Source of the DNA: Sugiyamaella lignohabitans
Taxonomy: Eukaryota > Ascomycota > Dipodascomycetes > Dipodascales > Trichomonascaceae
DNA length: 64,000 bases
Reading direction: 5' to 3'
Assembly (NCBI RefSeq): GCF_001640025.1
Contig: NC_031674.1
Coordinates: forward strand, 1,178,001-1,242,000
The notes under the pieces: generated by a model
What the model was told of the DNA's origin: nothing
Seen by the model: the letters and a program-made list of their open reading frames with translations, nothing else
Database searches by the model: none
Position numbers and translations under genes: made by a program
In this document: in pieces, positions 9,232 to 19,345 of the stretch
Numbering within the stretch: the stretch's first letter is position 1
Layout: each line of letters begins with the position of its first letter

Positions 9232-10617
9232 TCAGACCGTCTCCCAGCCCTTTTCGGGTTCGGGTGAGGCAGCACGGAGAGAAGCTGTCGGTGGTTGGAG
9301 GAGCCAGGACATAGCGGACTCGGGCAGCCAGCGGGTGAGGAAGTGGTATGCGTAACTGCCTTTTCCGACATACCATACTCGTCGTGGGTGAGCGGTGGTG
9401 AGTGCGTCAAAGACAGAGTAGTGGAGAACCCGTAGATTCGAGCCATAGGCACGGGTGGTTTGGAGGTATGCAGAGGCTTGATACTGTTGTGAGTAGAGAG
9501 AACGGACTCGTTGCGACCAGGACAGAATGTCGGCACGAACCGAATTCGCAATCTGTCTCTCTTGTGGTCTGCCATGAGATATATCGAACGAGCCCAGTTT
9601 CAAGTGGACAACAGGAATGCCTTGACCAGCGAGCTCTCGATGAAGACATAGAGCTAAGGACTCAATCGAACTGGCAGCTATGCTTTCAGGAGCATGGAAT
9701 GCAGGGCTTAAAGTACTCATAATTGAAGGAGACAGTATGAGGATTCGTGATTTGTGACGACGTACAAGATCAATAAGACCATTCGAAAGAAGGAAAATTG
9801 GTCCGAGAAGTTTGGAGTACATGAGATCGCTCCAAGTATCTACTCGCACTGATTCAATTGGTCCACACGGATAATACAAATCAGGTACGACCACTACACC
9901 AGCGAGTTCAAGTTCATGAGGAGTAGCGCCTTGAAAAGCAACTACAGGACTCGACAAAATGTGGTCTAAAGCTTGCATTGAAGCTTCAATAGACGAGGCA
10001 TCACTGACATTAATAGGCAGCTTTCGAATATCAGGCGAGTTCTCTCTTTGAACAAAAGCCTCTTCTTCAGGAGAACTGGTTGTCCAATAGATAATAAAGC
10101 CTCGTTTATTCAAATCCGCAGCAATTGCTCTTGTAATTGGCTCTGCAGGAGATCCTGCTAATATAACCACTTCTTTTCTACCATTATTAGCAGCCCGCTT
10201 AGCACGCCTTTTACCGGCTCTTCTACCATGTGAAGAAAGAAAAGATGATGTATATACGGAACCTGAAGAAGGACCATTGATGAGATAATCATATAACCCA
10301 CTGTTATACATGTAATAAGCAGAACCACCAGTAAGACCAAGAGCCACTGCACCAGCCAGCAGTTTATGTGAACTGATCCAATCTGAGCATTTAGACGTCA
10401 AAGTTTGTGTTGGTGGAGGAGGAGTTACAACCGTGACTCGAGATGATGGTAATGCTGCTATAGTGGAATCGCGAGTTCTAGCAAGGACTTTCTCGAGACT
10501 TTTATATGCCGAAGATTCGCTTATCGCCTCAACAGAGGTACTTATCAGAGACTGAGCATCACCTTTCCACTCCTGGACTTTGTCCATAATAATTGTAACA
10601 GGATCATGAGAGGTCAT
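9232..10617 (-). CDS. DUF1776 / Tda5-like SDR-fold protein
   Basis: 461-aa protein of the fungal DUF1776 family (Pfam PF08643; S. cerevisiae Tda5 is a member), related to short-chain dehydrogenases and of unknown activity. The N-terminus is soluble and Ser/Thr-rich. A hydrophobic segment (LLAGAVALGLTGGSAYYMY, about residues 85-110) is followed by a basic run, GRRAGKRRAKRAANNGRK, typical of a membrane anchor with a positive flank. A Rossmann-like part then begins VVILAGSPAEPITRAIAADL. The usual SDR YxxxK pair is not obvious, so catalysis is doubtful. The ATG at 10617 is the first in frame. Transcribed divergently from NOG2 and convergently with the MscS gene. Identification rests on overall family resemblance. 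Confidence 0.72.
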   Translation of the reverse strand: MTSHDPVTIIMDKVQEWKGDAQSLISTSVEAISESSAYKSLEKVLARTRDSTIAALPSSRVTVVTPPPPTQTLTSKCSDWISSHKLLAGAVALGLTGGSAYYMYNSGLYDYLINGPSSGSVYTSSFLSSHGRRAGKRRAKRAANNGRKEVVILAGSPAEPITRAIAADLNKRGFIIYWTTSSPEEEAFVQRENSPDIRKLPINVSDASSIEASMQALDHILSSPVVAFQGATPHELELAGVVVVPDLYYPCGPIESVRVDTWSDLMYSKLLGPIFLLSNGLIDLVRRHKSRILILSPSIMSTLSPAFHAPESIAASSIESLALCLHRELAGQGIPVVHLKLGSFDISHGRPQERQIANSVRADILSWSQRVRSLYSQQYQASAYLQTTRAYGSNLRVLHYSVFDALTTAHPRRVWYVGKGSYAYHFLTRWLPESAMSWLLQPPTASLRAASPEPEKGWETV

Positions 10618-11186
10618 TCTAACGGAGACGCCAAATACCAAAATATAGAATCACCAGAAGAATCAAGAAAATAATCAAATAAATCACCAGCAACCAACTT
10701 CTTTATATCATTCAGTAGTGGCAATCAGAAAGCTGCTGTGATCCGCACCGTTAGGCTGCAAGACCTCATCTCACCTAAATGGGTTAGGGTCCGCCAACTA
10801 GCGATAAGAGAACCAAGTCCGATAAAACCCGCTTCCCTTACCTAAAAAAATTTCCTCCAAATCCCAAAACCCGCTGGGACCGTGTACGAGACGACTCGAG
10901 CGCAGCGAGAGGAGCAACGGGGTCTGGGGCAGAGCCCCAGCCGCCGGAGGCATCTCACCCCCTGACTGATAAGGGCAAGGGCACACCCGATAGGACGGCT
11001 GAAAAAAATCTGCTCCCAAACAGGAAACTATTTTTTTTTTTTTTCAGAGATTCTGATTTCATACTTTTTCTCATTCCATTTGATCAGGAACAAGTTTGGA
11101 CAAAAAAGTTCCTCCGAGGTTGATTGGTTGATAGTTTCTTTGAGTTGCGGTTCTAGAAACAGAAGACAGACCAAACACACAAAAAA
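10618..11186. other. Divergent promoter region, DUF1776 / NOG2
   Basis: 569 bp shared 5' region. Contains one GHE L module (10892-10951) and a poly-T tract at 11031-11044. No open frame with support. Confidence 0.7.
10892..10951 (-). repeat. GHE module, L type, in a divergent promoter
   Basis: Complete module with the core remnant CGTGTACGAG on its open side. It is not near a stop codon, so it is an exception to the 3'-end pattern. Confidence 0.95.
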
Positions 11187-13331
11187 ATGGGAACTGGAAA
11201 GAAAGAGAAGAGCAGAAGAGCCCGAGAGGGCACTGAGCTCTCATCGCACGGAAACCTCCGTGTCAAGGGAGAGAATTTCTACCGCGATGGTAAGAAAGTC
11301 AAGAAACTGAGTATGTACAAGGAAGGTCGTGCTCAGAGAAACGCTAAAGGAGAAATCACGCAGGCCGCGTCGTTTCAATCGACCGAGATCCCTAATGCGC
11401 GAGTCGAGCCCAATCGTAAATGGTTTGGCAACACACGAGTCATTGCTCAAGACGCTTTAAACCATTTCAGAGAATCGCTAGGTGCTAAAACCAAGGATTC
11501 GTATCAAGTTCTGTTACGTCGAAACAAGCTGCCAATGTCGCTGCTTGAAGAAGCTTCACACGATGTGCCTACAGTAGACATTCTGAGTAATGAGCCATTT
11601 GACCAGACATTCGGTCCTAAATCACAGAGAAAGAAACCCCGAACCGTAGTATCCAGTTTAGACGACTTGGTGACGTCGGTTGACGAGGATCTGGAAAAGT
11701 ACGAGGAAAACGTCGAGCACCAGAAACTGCTGTCTGGCGCTCTTGGAGCATTTGGCGACAACTCGTCGACGGCCGGTGTGGCTAATACCGACGGGTTCTC
11801 GATCGAGGCTAAAGAACACATTTTCAGCAAGGGCCAGTCGAAACGTATCTGGAACGAGCTGTATAAAGTCATCGACTCTTCAGATGTGGTGATTCACGTG
11901 CTGGACGCCCGTGATCCCATGGGTACACGATGTACCTCAGTCGAGCAGTATATCAAGAAAGAAGCCCCACACAAGCACCTGATATTCGTGCTCAATAAGT
12001 GCGACTTGGTTCCTAACTGGGTCTCGGTAAGTTTTGGATATTACGGAGTCGGATTGCCTCCGGCGGCTGGGGCTGCGCCCCAGACCCCACTGCTCCTCTC
12101 GCTGCGCTCGAGTCGGTGATTCAGGGTGTTGTTGTGTTTGCGAGGGTCTTTTTTGCGAGGTTTGTGGATTTTTTTTTTGGGTCAGCTCGAGGCCGGGTGA
12201 CCCCCATCGTTAAGTCAAGACTCTCCTGGGTCCTAGGACCGTTTACCCATGAGGAGCAGCCTGTTACAACTTTGGAAGATCAAATGTCCGCCTAACCATA
12301 ATCCGCCCGTTTTGGGGGGATTCCTGGCGGAACGTTGGTTCGTTTTGAGTTGAGTTCTGAAGACGCAAGTCGCTCCATTTCAGCAACTCTTAGTTATGAA
12401 CCATACACTTCATCCCAACCGACCCGCAATTTTGACCCAGCAAATCAACGATCCACACCGCTCGCGAAGCGAGCACAATGGGGTCTGGGGCAGCGTCACA
12501 GCCGCCGTAGGCTCAACCCCCTCCTCCAAAGAGAAATACTAACACGTTCAGGCTGCCTGGGTCAAGCGACTGTCGAAAGACTACCCCACACTTGCATTCC
12601 ATGCTTCCATTACCAACTCGTTTGGTAAGGGAAGTTTGATCCATATTTTGAGACAGTTTTCGTCGCTGCATTCTGACAGAAAGCAAATCTCGGTTGGATT
12701 TATCGGGTACCCCAATACCGGTAAGTCGTCTATCATCAACACTTTACGAAAGAAGAAGGTGTGTACTGTAGCACCTATTCCTGGTGAGACTAAAGTCTGG
12801 CAATATATCACTCTTATGAAGAGAATCTTCCTCATTGATTGTCCTGGTATTGTTCCTCCTAATGCCAAAGACACCGAGGCCGATATTCTGTTCCGAGGAG
12901 TGGTCCGAGTGGAACATGTCTCGCATCCCGAACAGTTCATTCCCGTGCTACTAGAAAAGTGTAAACCACAGCATCTGGAGCGAACGTACGAGGTTTCTGG
13001 CTGGAAAAATGCCACTGAGTTCTTAGAACTGATTGCCCGAAAACACGGACGTCTGTTGAAGGGAGGCGAACCTGACGAGTCGGGTGTGGCTAAACTGGTT
13101 CTCAACGATTTCAACCGAGGCAAGATCCCCTGGTTCGTACCTCCTCCTTTCGATGACGACGAAGACAAAGACTCGAACGGTTTACAAGCACGAGCTGGTC
13201 GTCTGGGAGAAATGCGGAAACGGTCCAAACGAACTGACGACGATGACAGCCAACAAAAAGCCGAATCCAAAAAGACAAAAACCGCTGCCAGCGACGAAGA
13301 GGCCGAGGAGTGGACCGGGCTCTCGCAATAG
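11187..13331 (+). CDS. NOG2: NOG2, nucleolar GTPase of 60S assembly; exons 11187-12026 and 12552-13331
   Basis: Circularly permuted GTPase required for late pre-60S maturation and export. The spliced product is 539 aa (S. cerevisiae Nog2 is 486 aa). Exon 1 gives [27 protein letters not shown] (about 236) and the G4 motif NKCDLVP (about 271). Exon 2 restarts in phase with [19 protein letters not shown], followed by the G1 loop GYPNTGKSS (about 331) and G3 DCPG (about 376). The donor GTAAGT at 12027 and the branch/acceptor TACTAAC..CAG at 12538-12551 restore the conserved W-V-x-A-A-W-V-K run across the junction. The tail is acidic and basic. The intron is the longest in the window and carries repeat copies. 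The homologous S. cerevisiae intron encodes snR191. Confidence 0.95.
12056..12115 (+). repeat. GHE module, L type, inside NOG2 intron
   Basis: Starts 30 nt after the splice donor. Loops TGC in both hairpins. Confidence 0.95.
12223..12331 (+). ncRNA. Candidate intronic H/ACA-like RNA (snR191 position)
   Basis: Two hairpins joined by a hinge. The first, 12223-12256, pairs CTCC and TGGGT with ACCCA and GGAG. The hinge contains AGATCA (12277-12282), which fits the H-box pattern ANANNA. The second, 12287-12331, pairs TCCGCC with GGCGGA below and ATCCGCCC with the G-run below its loop, with an internal pocket. No ACA at the required spot was found, so this is weak. Support comes mainly from the known location of snR191 in the S. 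cerevisiae NOG2 intron. Confidence 0.3.
12460..12512 (-). repeat. GHE module, B type, decayed
   Basis: Stem of hairpin 1 is broken (CAGCGTCACAG instead of CAGCGCCCCAG) and the end reads GCCGCCGTAGGC. Confidence 0.85.
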
Positions 13332-13378
13332 ATAAAACTTAATTTATTATTTAGACCACTTTCACGGGGTGTGACGCT

Positions 13379-13516
13379 GCCTCCGGCGGCTGGGGCTTCG
13401 CCCCAGACCCCGCTGCTCCTCTCGCTTCGCTCGAGTCGTTGCGTCTCGACGGTGCTAGCAATCTCCTGCGAAGCAGGAGCTACGGGGTCTGGGGCAGAGC
13501 CCCAGCCGCCGGAGGC
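13379..13516. repeat. GHE composite, L + R, between convergent genes
   Basis: L module 13379-13438 faces the NOG2 stop (47 nt). R module 13463-13516 faces the cofactor C stop (12 nt). Core reads GCGTCTCGACGGTGCTAGCAA. One element serves both 3' ends. Confidence 0.95.
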
Positions 13517-13528
13517 AAACGGGGGAGG

Positions 13529-14742
13529 CTAATGAGCGAGTTTGGCGATTTGGTTAGTGAGGTAGTCTTTGGCCTGGTCGTGGAGTGGGCCCGGTGGTTG
13601 CGACGAGAAGACGAGGAGCGGCTGGAAGTTGTCGGGAGTGTCGCTGATTTCGTACCAGTTGACGCTGGGGGTCTTGCGGATCCAGTTGAAGTCGTCGACG
13701 CCTGTCCAGGCGGTTACGGGGCTGTCGGTCGCAGAGACGAGGTCAGACGGGTACTGGCCAAAGCCCAGGCGGAGACAGTGCTCGATGATGGGCCGTTTGG
13801 AGGCACAGCTGAGGTAGATTCGTAGGTCGGATGATTGGTGGATGCGGAACTGGTGGCAGTTGGCGATGACGAGCGAGTTCGTGACGTTAGAGGCGTGAAT
13901 GGGTCCGTGAACTGACGGTAGGAATATGATACTGCTGGTGATGTTGTTGAGATTGGCTGAATTGAACGTCCGTTTGAGAATGATGATGGAGTTGCGGACG
14001 TTGGAGAGCTGTAGAATAGGTCCGTTGTCTGATGACATGGTGATGAACTGGTCGTAATGGGTCACGATCTCGGGTCCGTTATTTGAATCCAGTACCGTCA
14101 CATTACTAGATCCACTACTAGAAACAGCACCAGGACCTGTACCGGTAGCAGGACCAGCACCACCGGCTGTTGAAGCAAATCCCCCGACATCAGTGGCTGG
14201 TACAGGTGCTGGATCAATGGTATCTGAGTGCTGATTGGCTGTAGTTTGGGTTTCAGAGATAGGAATTGTGTCGCTAGCTGGTTTTGATGTTTCCTTGTTA
14301 CGTCGAAACGAGAACCGAGGCTTGCTTTCTTTAGAGTTCTTTTCAGCCAAATCAGTCAATCGTTGTAGCTCGTCTGAATACAGCTTCTGGTCATGCTGTG
14401 GTAGATGGTGTCTGACGTTTCGGCATTCTGCCGTTAGTTTCGAAATATCCTCGAGAATCGCTGAATTGTCTTCATTTCCTGAACTGATACGAGTATCGAT
14501 TACTAAACTGTTAGTACTTTCCATAAATTAACTCGACTCCTACAGATCATGTGTTGCAGATACATTTCATGCCTGCTACTGTGAACTGAACCCAATCTCA
14601 GTTTGATCCTATGAAACACAGTATAAATAACTGAATAAATAAATTATGATTAGTTCGTCAATTGTAACTACTTACGCTGAGCCTGGTCATTGAACCATTT
14701 ATAAAAGTCGGCTGGTGATAAGTCTTTCACTGAATTGGCCAT
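13529..14742 (-). CDS. Tubulin-binding cofactor C; exons 14742-14676 and 14502-13529
   Basis: Tubulin folding cofactor C (Cin2 in S. cerevisiae), which stimulates GTP hydrolysis on beta-tubulin in the cofactor supercomplex. Read on the minus strand, exon 1 is 67 nt starting MANSVKDLSPADFYKWF. A GTAAGT donor (14675-14670) and TACTAAC plus AGTTTAG acceptor (ending 14503) join it in frame to LIDTRISSGNEDNSAILED. The product is 346 aa. Residues about 40-90 are predicted coiled coil, followed by a Thr/Ser/Gly-rich linker, then the beta-helix C-CAP/TBCC domain (about 165-295) with NCHQFRIHQSSDLRIYLSC and WTGVDDFNWIRK. The unspliced ATG at 14524 would give a 331-aa form whose first eight codons overlap the branch point, so splicing is preferred. 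An alternative AG two codons further on also keeps frame. Confidence 0.85.
14503..14675 (-). other. Cofactor C intron, 173 nt
   Basis: GTAAGT..TACTAAC..TTTAG, with 7 nt between branch motif and acceptor end. No GHE copy. Confidence 0.8.
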
Positions 14743-14988
14743 GTTGATGTGAGAAAGTAGACTGCAGTTGACGAACTATGATGAGCTCTGAGATAGCGAC
14801 AAAACGCGCTTTTAAAAGGTTTTCACGAGTATATGCATCAAGACAGCAACCTAAGGACCTTTCGACATCATAGATGAGATTTGGAATAGCGTCTAGGTCA
14901 GTTGTATTGCTAAAATATCAAGTTAGATGTTTAGATTGCTGATTGCGTCTGCGAGCTTTTGCACGTGAATTTCCATGCACCAGTTGAG

Positions 14989-15015
14989 GACCCTGCAGCG
15001 ACGGTTTGCAGGGTC
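14989..15015. repeat. Inverted repeat GACCCTGCA / TGCAGGGTC
   Basis: Nine perfect base pairs with a 9-nt loop; unrelated to the GHE. A similar ACCCTGC/GCAGGGT stem surrounds the VPS28 stop codon. Confidence 0.7.
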
Positions 15016-15387
15016 ATTGCATAGTCTGCAACAGGGTCCGCAACCTGCGTCGACCATGTGTAGTGGATTTGAGTATGACTGGTTGTGATAACAGAGAATT
15101 GGCGTTGTAGATTTTTGGCTTCCTGATTTACAGAGCTAGCAGGATAAATTGACTGAGTGTGAATGGTAAAAGTAAGTGAGAAGGGTGAGATGAGTTTCGT
15201 TTCAGAAGTGAAGAGACTGAGTTACGTGAGTGGGTTCCAGGACTCAACTCGAACGGCATCTCTCCCTGACTTATCAGCAGACTCGATTTAAAAGACTTTT
15301 ATAGAGAATTGGTTTCACAATTCTGTAGTTATATTATTTTTGATGTGAAACTGTGAATAAAAAAAATCCTCTGGCAGGCCCGACGTC

Positions 15388-15447
15388 CGACTCGAGCGCA
15401 GCGAGAGGAGCAGCGGGGTCTGGGGCGGAGCCCCAGCCGCCGGAGGC
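15388..15447 (-). repeat. GHE module, L type, in a divergent promoter
   Basis: Complete module with core remnant GGGCCCGACGTC on its open side. Confidence 0.95.
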
Positions 15448-15691
15448 AGTGCCCCAGAGAACCAATGAATTCACGAGACCCGGAATGTTCTTGAAGTTGT
15501 TATTGCTCAGATGTCGGTCGCGTCTCAGTGGTATCTCGCAGCACGGCTTAATTATATACATGCAGATACTTATGTCCATCCACCCCTGAGACCAGACGTC
15601 TGTCAGTTGCTGTTTATTGTGTGCACTTTGGCTAAATATTTACCTGGGCTTTTGTATTCTGGTGTTGTCACAGTTGGTTGGTGTGGATGTG

Positions 15692-18535
15692 ATGGATTCC
15701 GTGTCCAGTGCGGAACAGGCCATGTCAGACCTTGATTCGCCTTGTGCTCCGTTCCAGTCTGAACAAGTACCAGATCTGGTTCCCGACCGAATAAGACGAT
15801 TGTCTACAAAGCGGTCTGTCAGTATTAATACTGTGACTCCGACAGTTGCCAGGAGTAATCAATTTGAACCAGCAGAGAATAGTGCCACAGGGATCCAAGC
15901 TAATGGTAGTAACCACAGTGTTCATGGCAGTGGTCATGGCAGTGGTCATGGCAGTGGACATGACAGTCGACATGGCAGCATTGAAGAAGACCAACAAAAT
16001 GAACACAGTGAAGTAACTTCGCAATTGGATAATGAGAGCCAGATAGAACCGTCTGATGACGAGGACGATGTGTTTTCTCCTGTTGATAGTGATCAGAAAA
16101 GTATAGTCAGATCGCTTTTCGACGACGAGCTGCCAGAATCAGTTCCTGGTAACCTTCATTTGGCAAAGGACTCGACTATTGCTAGATTTGTCGAACGACA
16201 TGGACTGTTTACAGTGGTTAGACAGTTGGCTAAAGATCTTGCAGAACGAGAGGCTCAATTAGCTCTGATTAGAAGACAAAATGAAGATAGAGAGCGAGAA
16301 CTTAGAAAGATGCTGATTGAAGTAGGGGTTGCCAGATCGGACATTGACAAACGACTTATGAACATGAGTGCTACATCGGTGCGAAATCCAAGTGCTATCA
16401 TGGATGAACTGATGAATGAAGCATTAGAATCGCCATTACAACGAAGTTCTGAAAAGGTGTCGTCTGGTACAATGGTCACTTCGACTCCAGTAGCGAAACA
16501 AAAAAACGACTGGATCAAGATACTTTCAGGGATGGTCGACAATTCTTCTTTACCACCTCCTGCTCTTGGAAGAAGAAGTATTTATAGTAGAAGCAGCAGT
16601 CCTAGCTTGATGTCTGCCGATTATCAGAGTATTCCCGAGGTTGTTCCCGATAACAATACAGTAGAAAGCCCTGATCAGATACATTTGCAGCAGCAGCAGC
16701 AGCCGACATCCAACACTCCGGCATCGAAATTATACCGCAGTGGTCCTTTAGAACTGGAAACTATTGTTCCTCACGACAGTCAGCCTCCGACTTTACGGCC
16801 AAATGATCATATTGGTACACTTGTAGACAGGTTCGGTTTTATATACGATCGTCACCAACGAGCCAGTTCTAAAACGGTCACAAAAGACTCTTCTTTTGCG
16901 TCTGAAGATAGCAATAACTCTCTTGAATCGAGTGTGAGTGGGCTCAGTCTCAATGTGAAAAATGTACCTACTGTAACCACTGCCACGGCAACAACTGTCA
17001 GAGAAGAAAGTGACGGGTATACTAGCGACGACGAAACTGCCGAGAATGATGAGACCAAACTAGATAACAAACGAAGTGAAACCGAAACAAACTCTGTTAC
17101 TGACGAGATTCCCACTCTACCGTTAGCTGCTACTGCAACTCATCTATCTGGCATACCTGTAGCGGTTACTACTAGTCCTTCGACTGTCCTATCCACTACA
17201 GCCGTCACTACAACAGGAGTTACTACCACTACACCCACGTCCAATCTTCCCGACGTCGTCAAGGCTCGTAGTAGCGGGATTTCTAGTCCTTCTCCCAAAT
17301 CCAACCCCTTTGAGAGTCAATCCCCCCACCAAACACATCTACTACATGATCACGGTGACACTGAAAACACTACTCCAACCAGACAGCAGCTTCGTAACAA
17401 ACCACAATCAATGGGCCTGCTGCTTGCCAAGCTGTCTGATTTGCATGACGAGATGCAAAAATCTCAAATCCAAAAATGGGACGATTTCCTACAGAAAATC
17501 AATGCTCGCCATTCTGGTGGCACGAGCAACACAAGCATGGCGGCCGTCAACCTTCTTCTTAGCACTACTGCCAGCCTCTATAGCAGTAGTTCTCATAATA
17601 ATTCGTCCAAGGGCTCAAAAAATAATCATGATCAGGGCAAACTCTCTGAAGGAGACGACATTATCGAGGCTGGCCAACTCATAGGAGTCAAGGGATCACT
17701 CCTCGGACCTCCTAGTAGCCGTCTACATAAAGAGTTTACTGATCTTATTTATTCAGGAATCCCTATTGCATATCGACCAAAAGTCTGGGGCGAGTGTTCT
17801 GGAGCATGGATCCTCAAAGAACCTGGAACATACGATTCGCTCGTATCGAGAACAGGAAAAACTGAAGCTATTGACCAAATAGACCTGGATCTTCATCGGA
17901 CGATGCCTCATAACATATTTTTCGGTGGATCCGGTGCTGGAGTAGAGAAACTGCGTAGGGTTCTTGTGGCATACAGCTACTTCAACCCGGAAATCGGCTA
18001 CTGCCAAGGTATGAATATGATCGCTGCCATTCTTTTACTGACATATCCTACCGAGGAAGACGCGTTTTGGTCTTTAGTCAGTTTAGTCGAGAACATTCTC
18101 CCGCCTGGATTTTTCAGTCCGCCACTGCTCACTTCGCGAGCTTCTCAACAAGTACTAAAAGACTATTTCCAGAGACTGTTTCCGCAGTTGCATGATCACA
18201 TGGAACAACTCGATGTCGACATTCAGCACATCACTTTCGACTGGTTCCTATCATGCTTCACCGAAGCACTACCTGTAGAAGTGCTGTTCCGGAGCTGGGA
18301 CGTACTTCTGTGTGCTGCCGGAGAAGTGTATTTATTCCAACTTGCATTAGCGCTCTTCAAGATCCACGAGTCGCGTCTCCTAGGACTCAAATCCGGAGCC
18401 GAAGTCTACAGCTTCATGAAATCCCTCAACACATACCCCATCGGAGCGGACCTGGTCATCCGCCAGGCCAACGCCTTCTCCAATGCTGTTACCATCGGAG
18501 ACATCGAAAAGCTACGAAGCAAAGTAGACATATAA
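15692..18535 (+). CDS. TBC-domain Rab GTPase-activating protein
   Basis: 947-aa protein with a C-terminal TBC domain (about residues 685-930) that should accelerate GTP hydrolysis on a Rab in membrane traffic. The dual-finger motifs are present: the arginine finger in IDLDLHRTMP (R about 735) and the glutamine finger in YCQGMN (about 770). The first 680 residues are low in complexity, with a SGHGSGHGSGH tandem run (DNA about 15925-15975), a short Gln run, many Ser/Thr, and one predicted coiled coil near residues 180-215 (LAKDLAEREAQLALIRRQ). The start is the first ATG in frame; codons before it have no ATG. I cannot assign it to a specific Gyp protein. It ends 41 nt before a pair of tandem GHE modules. 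Confidence 0.85.
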   Translation: MDSVSSAEQAMSDLDSPCAPFQSEQVPDLVPDRIRRLSTKRSVSINTVTPTVARSNQFEPAENSATGIQANGSNHSVHGSGHGSGHGSGHDSRHGSIEEDQQNEHSEVTSQLDNESQIEPSDDEDDVFSPVDSDQKSIVRSLFDDELPESVPGNLHLAKDSTIARFVERHGLFTVVRQLAKDLAEREAQLALIRRQNEDRERELRKMLIEVGVARSDIDKRLMNMSATSVRNPSAIMDELMNEALESPLQRSSEKVSSGTMVTSTPVAKQKNDWIKILSGMVDNSSLPPPALGRRSIYSRSSSPSLMSADYQSIPEVVPDNNTVESPDQIHLQQQQQPTSNTPASKLYRSGPLELETIVPHDSQPPTLRPNDHIGTLVDRFGFIYDRHQRASSKTVTKDSSFASEDSNNSLESSVSGLSLNVKNVPTVTTATATTVREESDGYTSDDETAENDETKLDNKRSETETNSVTDEIPTLPLAATATHLSGIPVAVTTSPSTVLSTTAVTTTGVTTTTPTSNLPDVVKARSSGISSPSPKSNPFESQSPHQTHLLHDHGDTENTTPTRQQLRNKPQSMGLLLAKLSDLHDEMQKSQIQKWDDFLQKINARHSGGTSNTSMAAVNLLLSTTASLYSSSSHNNSSKGSKNNHDQGKLSEGDDIIEAGQLIGVKGSLLGPPSSRLHKEFTDLIYSGIPIAYRPKVWGECSGAWILKEPGTYDSLVSRTGKTEAIDQIDLDLHRTMPHNIFFGGSGAGVEKLRRVLVAYSYFNPEIGYCQGMNMIAAILLLTYPTEEDAFWSLVSLVENILPPGFFSPPLLTSRASQQVLKDYFQRLFPQLHDHMEQLDVDIQHITFDWFLSCFTEALPVEVLFRSWDVLLCAAGEVYLFQLALALFKIHESRLLGLKSGAEVYSFMKSLNTYPIGADLVIRQANAFSNAVTIGDIEKLRSKVDI

Positions 18536-18576
18536 TGACCTAATGAACCTGATTTACTTCTACCGGGTGTCGGACT

Positions 18577-18630
18577 GCCTCCGGCGGCTGGGGCTCTGCC
18601 CCAGACCCCGTGGCTCGAGCTTCGCTCGAG
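18577..18630 (+). repeat. GHE module, perfect CTCGAGC hairpin variant
   Basis: Second hairpin is CTCGAGC-TTC-GCTCGAG, a perfect 7-bp stem where the L type has two mismatches. 41 nt after the TBC stop. Confidence 0.95.
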
Positions 18631-18673
18631 TTTCGCGGGGATTCAACGCTGGACTTAAAGTACTCTCACGTCT

Positions 18674-18727
18674 GCCTCCGGCGGCTGGGGCTCCGCCCCA
18701 GACCCCGTGGCTCGAGCTTCGCTCGAG
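18674..18727 (+). repeat. GHE module, tandem copy of the previous
   Basis: Same hairpin variant, 97 bp downstream. The following bases (TTTCG.GGGGATT) are also shared, so the unit was duplicated with its flank. Confidence 0.95.
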
Positions 18728-18814
18728 TTTCGTGGGGATTCTTTGTGAACTTGTGAACTTGGGAAGACAAAAACCACTGTGGCCTGGGCCGATCCCTTTC
18801 AAATTCATTTAAAC

Positions 18815-18979
18815 TCATCTACGTCCATGCCAGATCTTCTGCGCGATCAGATATTAGTCGGGCAAGCCCATGTCGAGTCAACTACATAGTCGGGTAAGCC
18901 ATGTCGACTCATCCACGTCCATGCCAGATCCTCTGCACGATCAGACATTAGTCGGGCAAGCCCATGTCAAGTCATCTAC
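18815..18979 (+). repeat. 93-bp tandem direct repeat
   Basis: Units starting at 18815 and 18908 share ACGTCCATGCCAGATC and AGTCGGGCAAGCCCATGTC with a few changes. A shorter partial copy (AGTCGGGTAAGCCATGTCGA) lies in the middle. Confidence 0.85.
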
Positions 18980-19345
18980 CTCAAATTCATGGATGTCTGA
19001 AACCTCCAACAAGAATATATCCAACAAGTGAGATCGCGAAGAACTAATCAATATACATAAACTATTTCGTCTTTTATATAGCCAATCTACCTCAGATATC
19101 ACTATACTAGCATAACTCGTGATCCAACCTGATACAGGAATAGTTTCCACTCAGAAAATCTAGAATGGCTTCCTAAACGAAATGCAAAACTTGACTGGCA
19201 ATATCATTACTAAAAGACCGTTCAGGGTGCTGGATCAAGGACTCGAACAATCCAAGAAATACAGAGTCCATATGGAGCCCCTGAAGCCTGGAAGCGCCTT
19301 CAAAATGCGGTAATGTACATTTTCAGTATTAGCTACAATAAATAT

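Larger units (their letters stand above)
12027..12551 (+). other. NOG2 intron, 525 nt
   Basis: GTAAGT donor; TACTAAC branch 8 nt before the terminal CAG. Contains an L-type GHE at 12056-12115 and a decayed B-type module at 12460-12512, facing outward. Between them are two strong hairpins, possibly a snoRNA. Confidence 0.9.
14743..15691. other. Divergent promoter region, cofactor C / TBC protein
   Basis: About 950 bp with no gene. Contains a 9-bp perfect inverted repeat (14989-15015) and a GHE L module (15388-15447). Confidence 0.7.

Noticed and set aside
19225..19245. tRNA B-box-like GTTCGAGTCC on the minus strand
   Set aside because: The T-arm does not pair and no A box is found at the proper distance.
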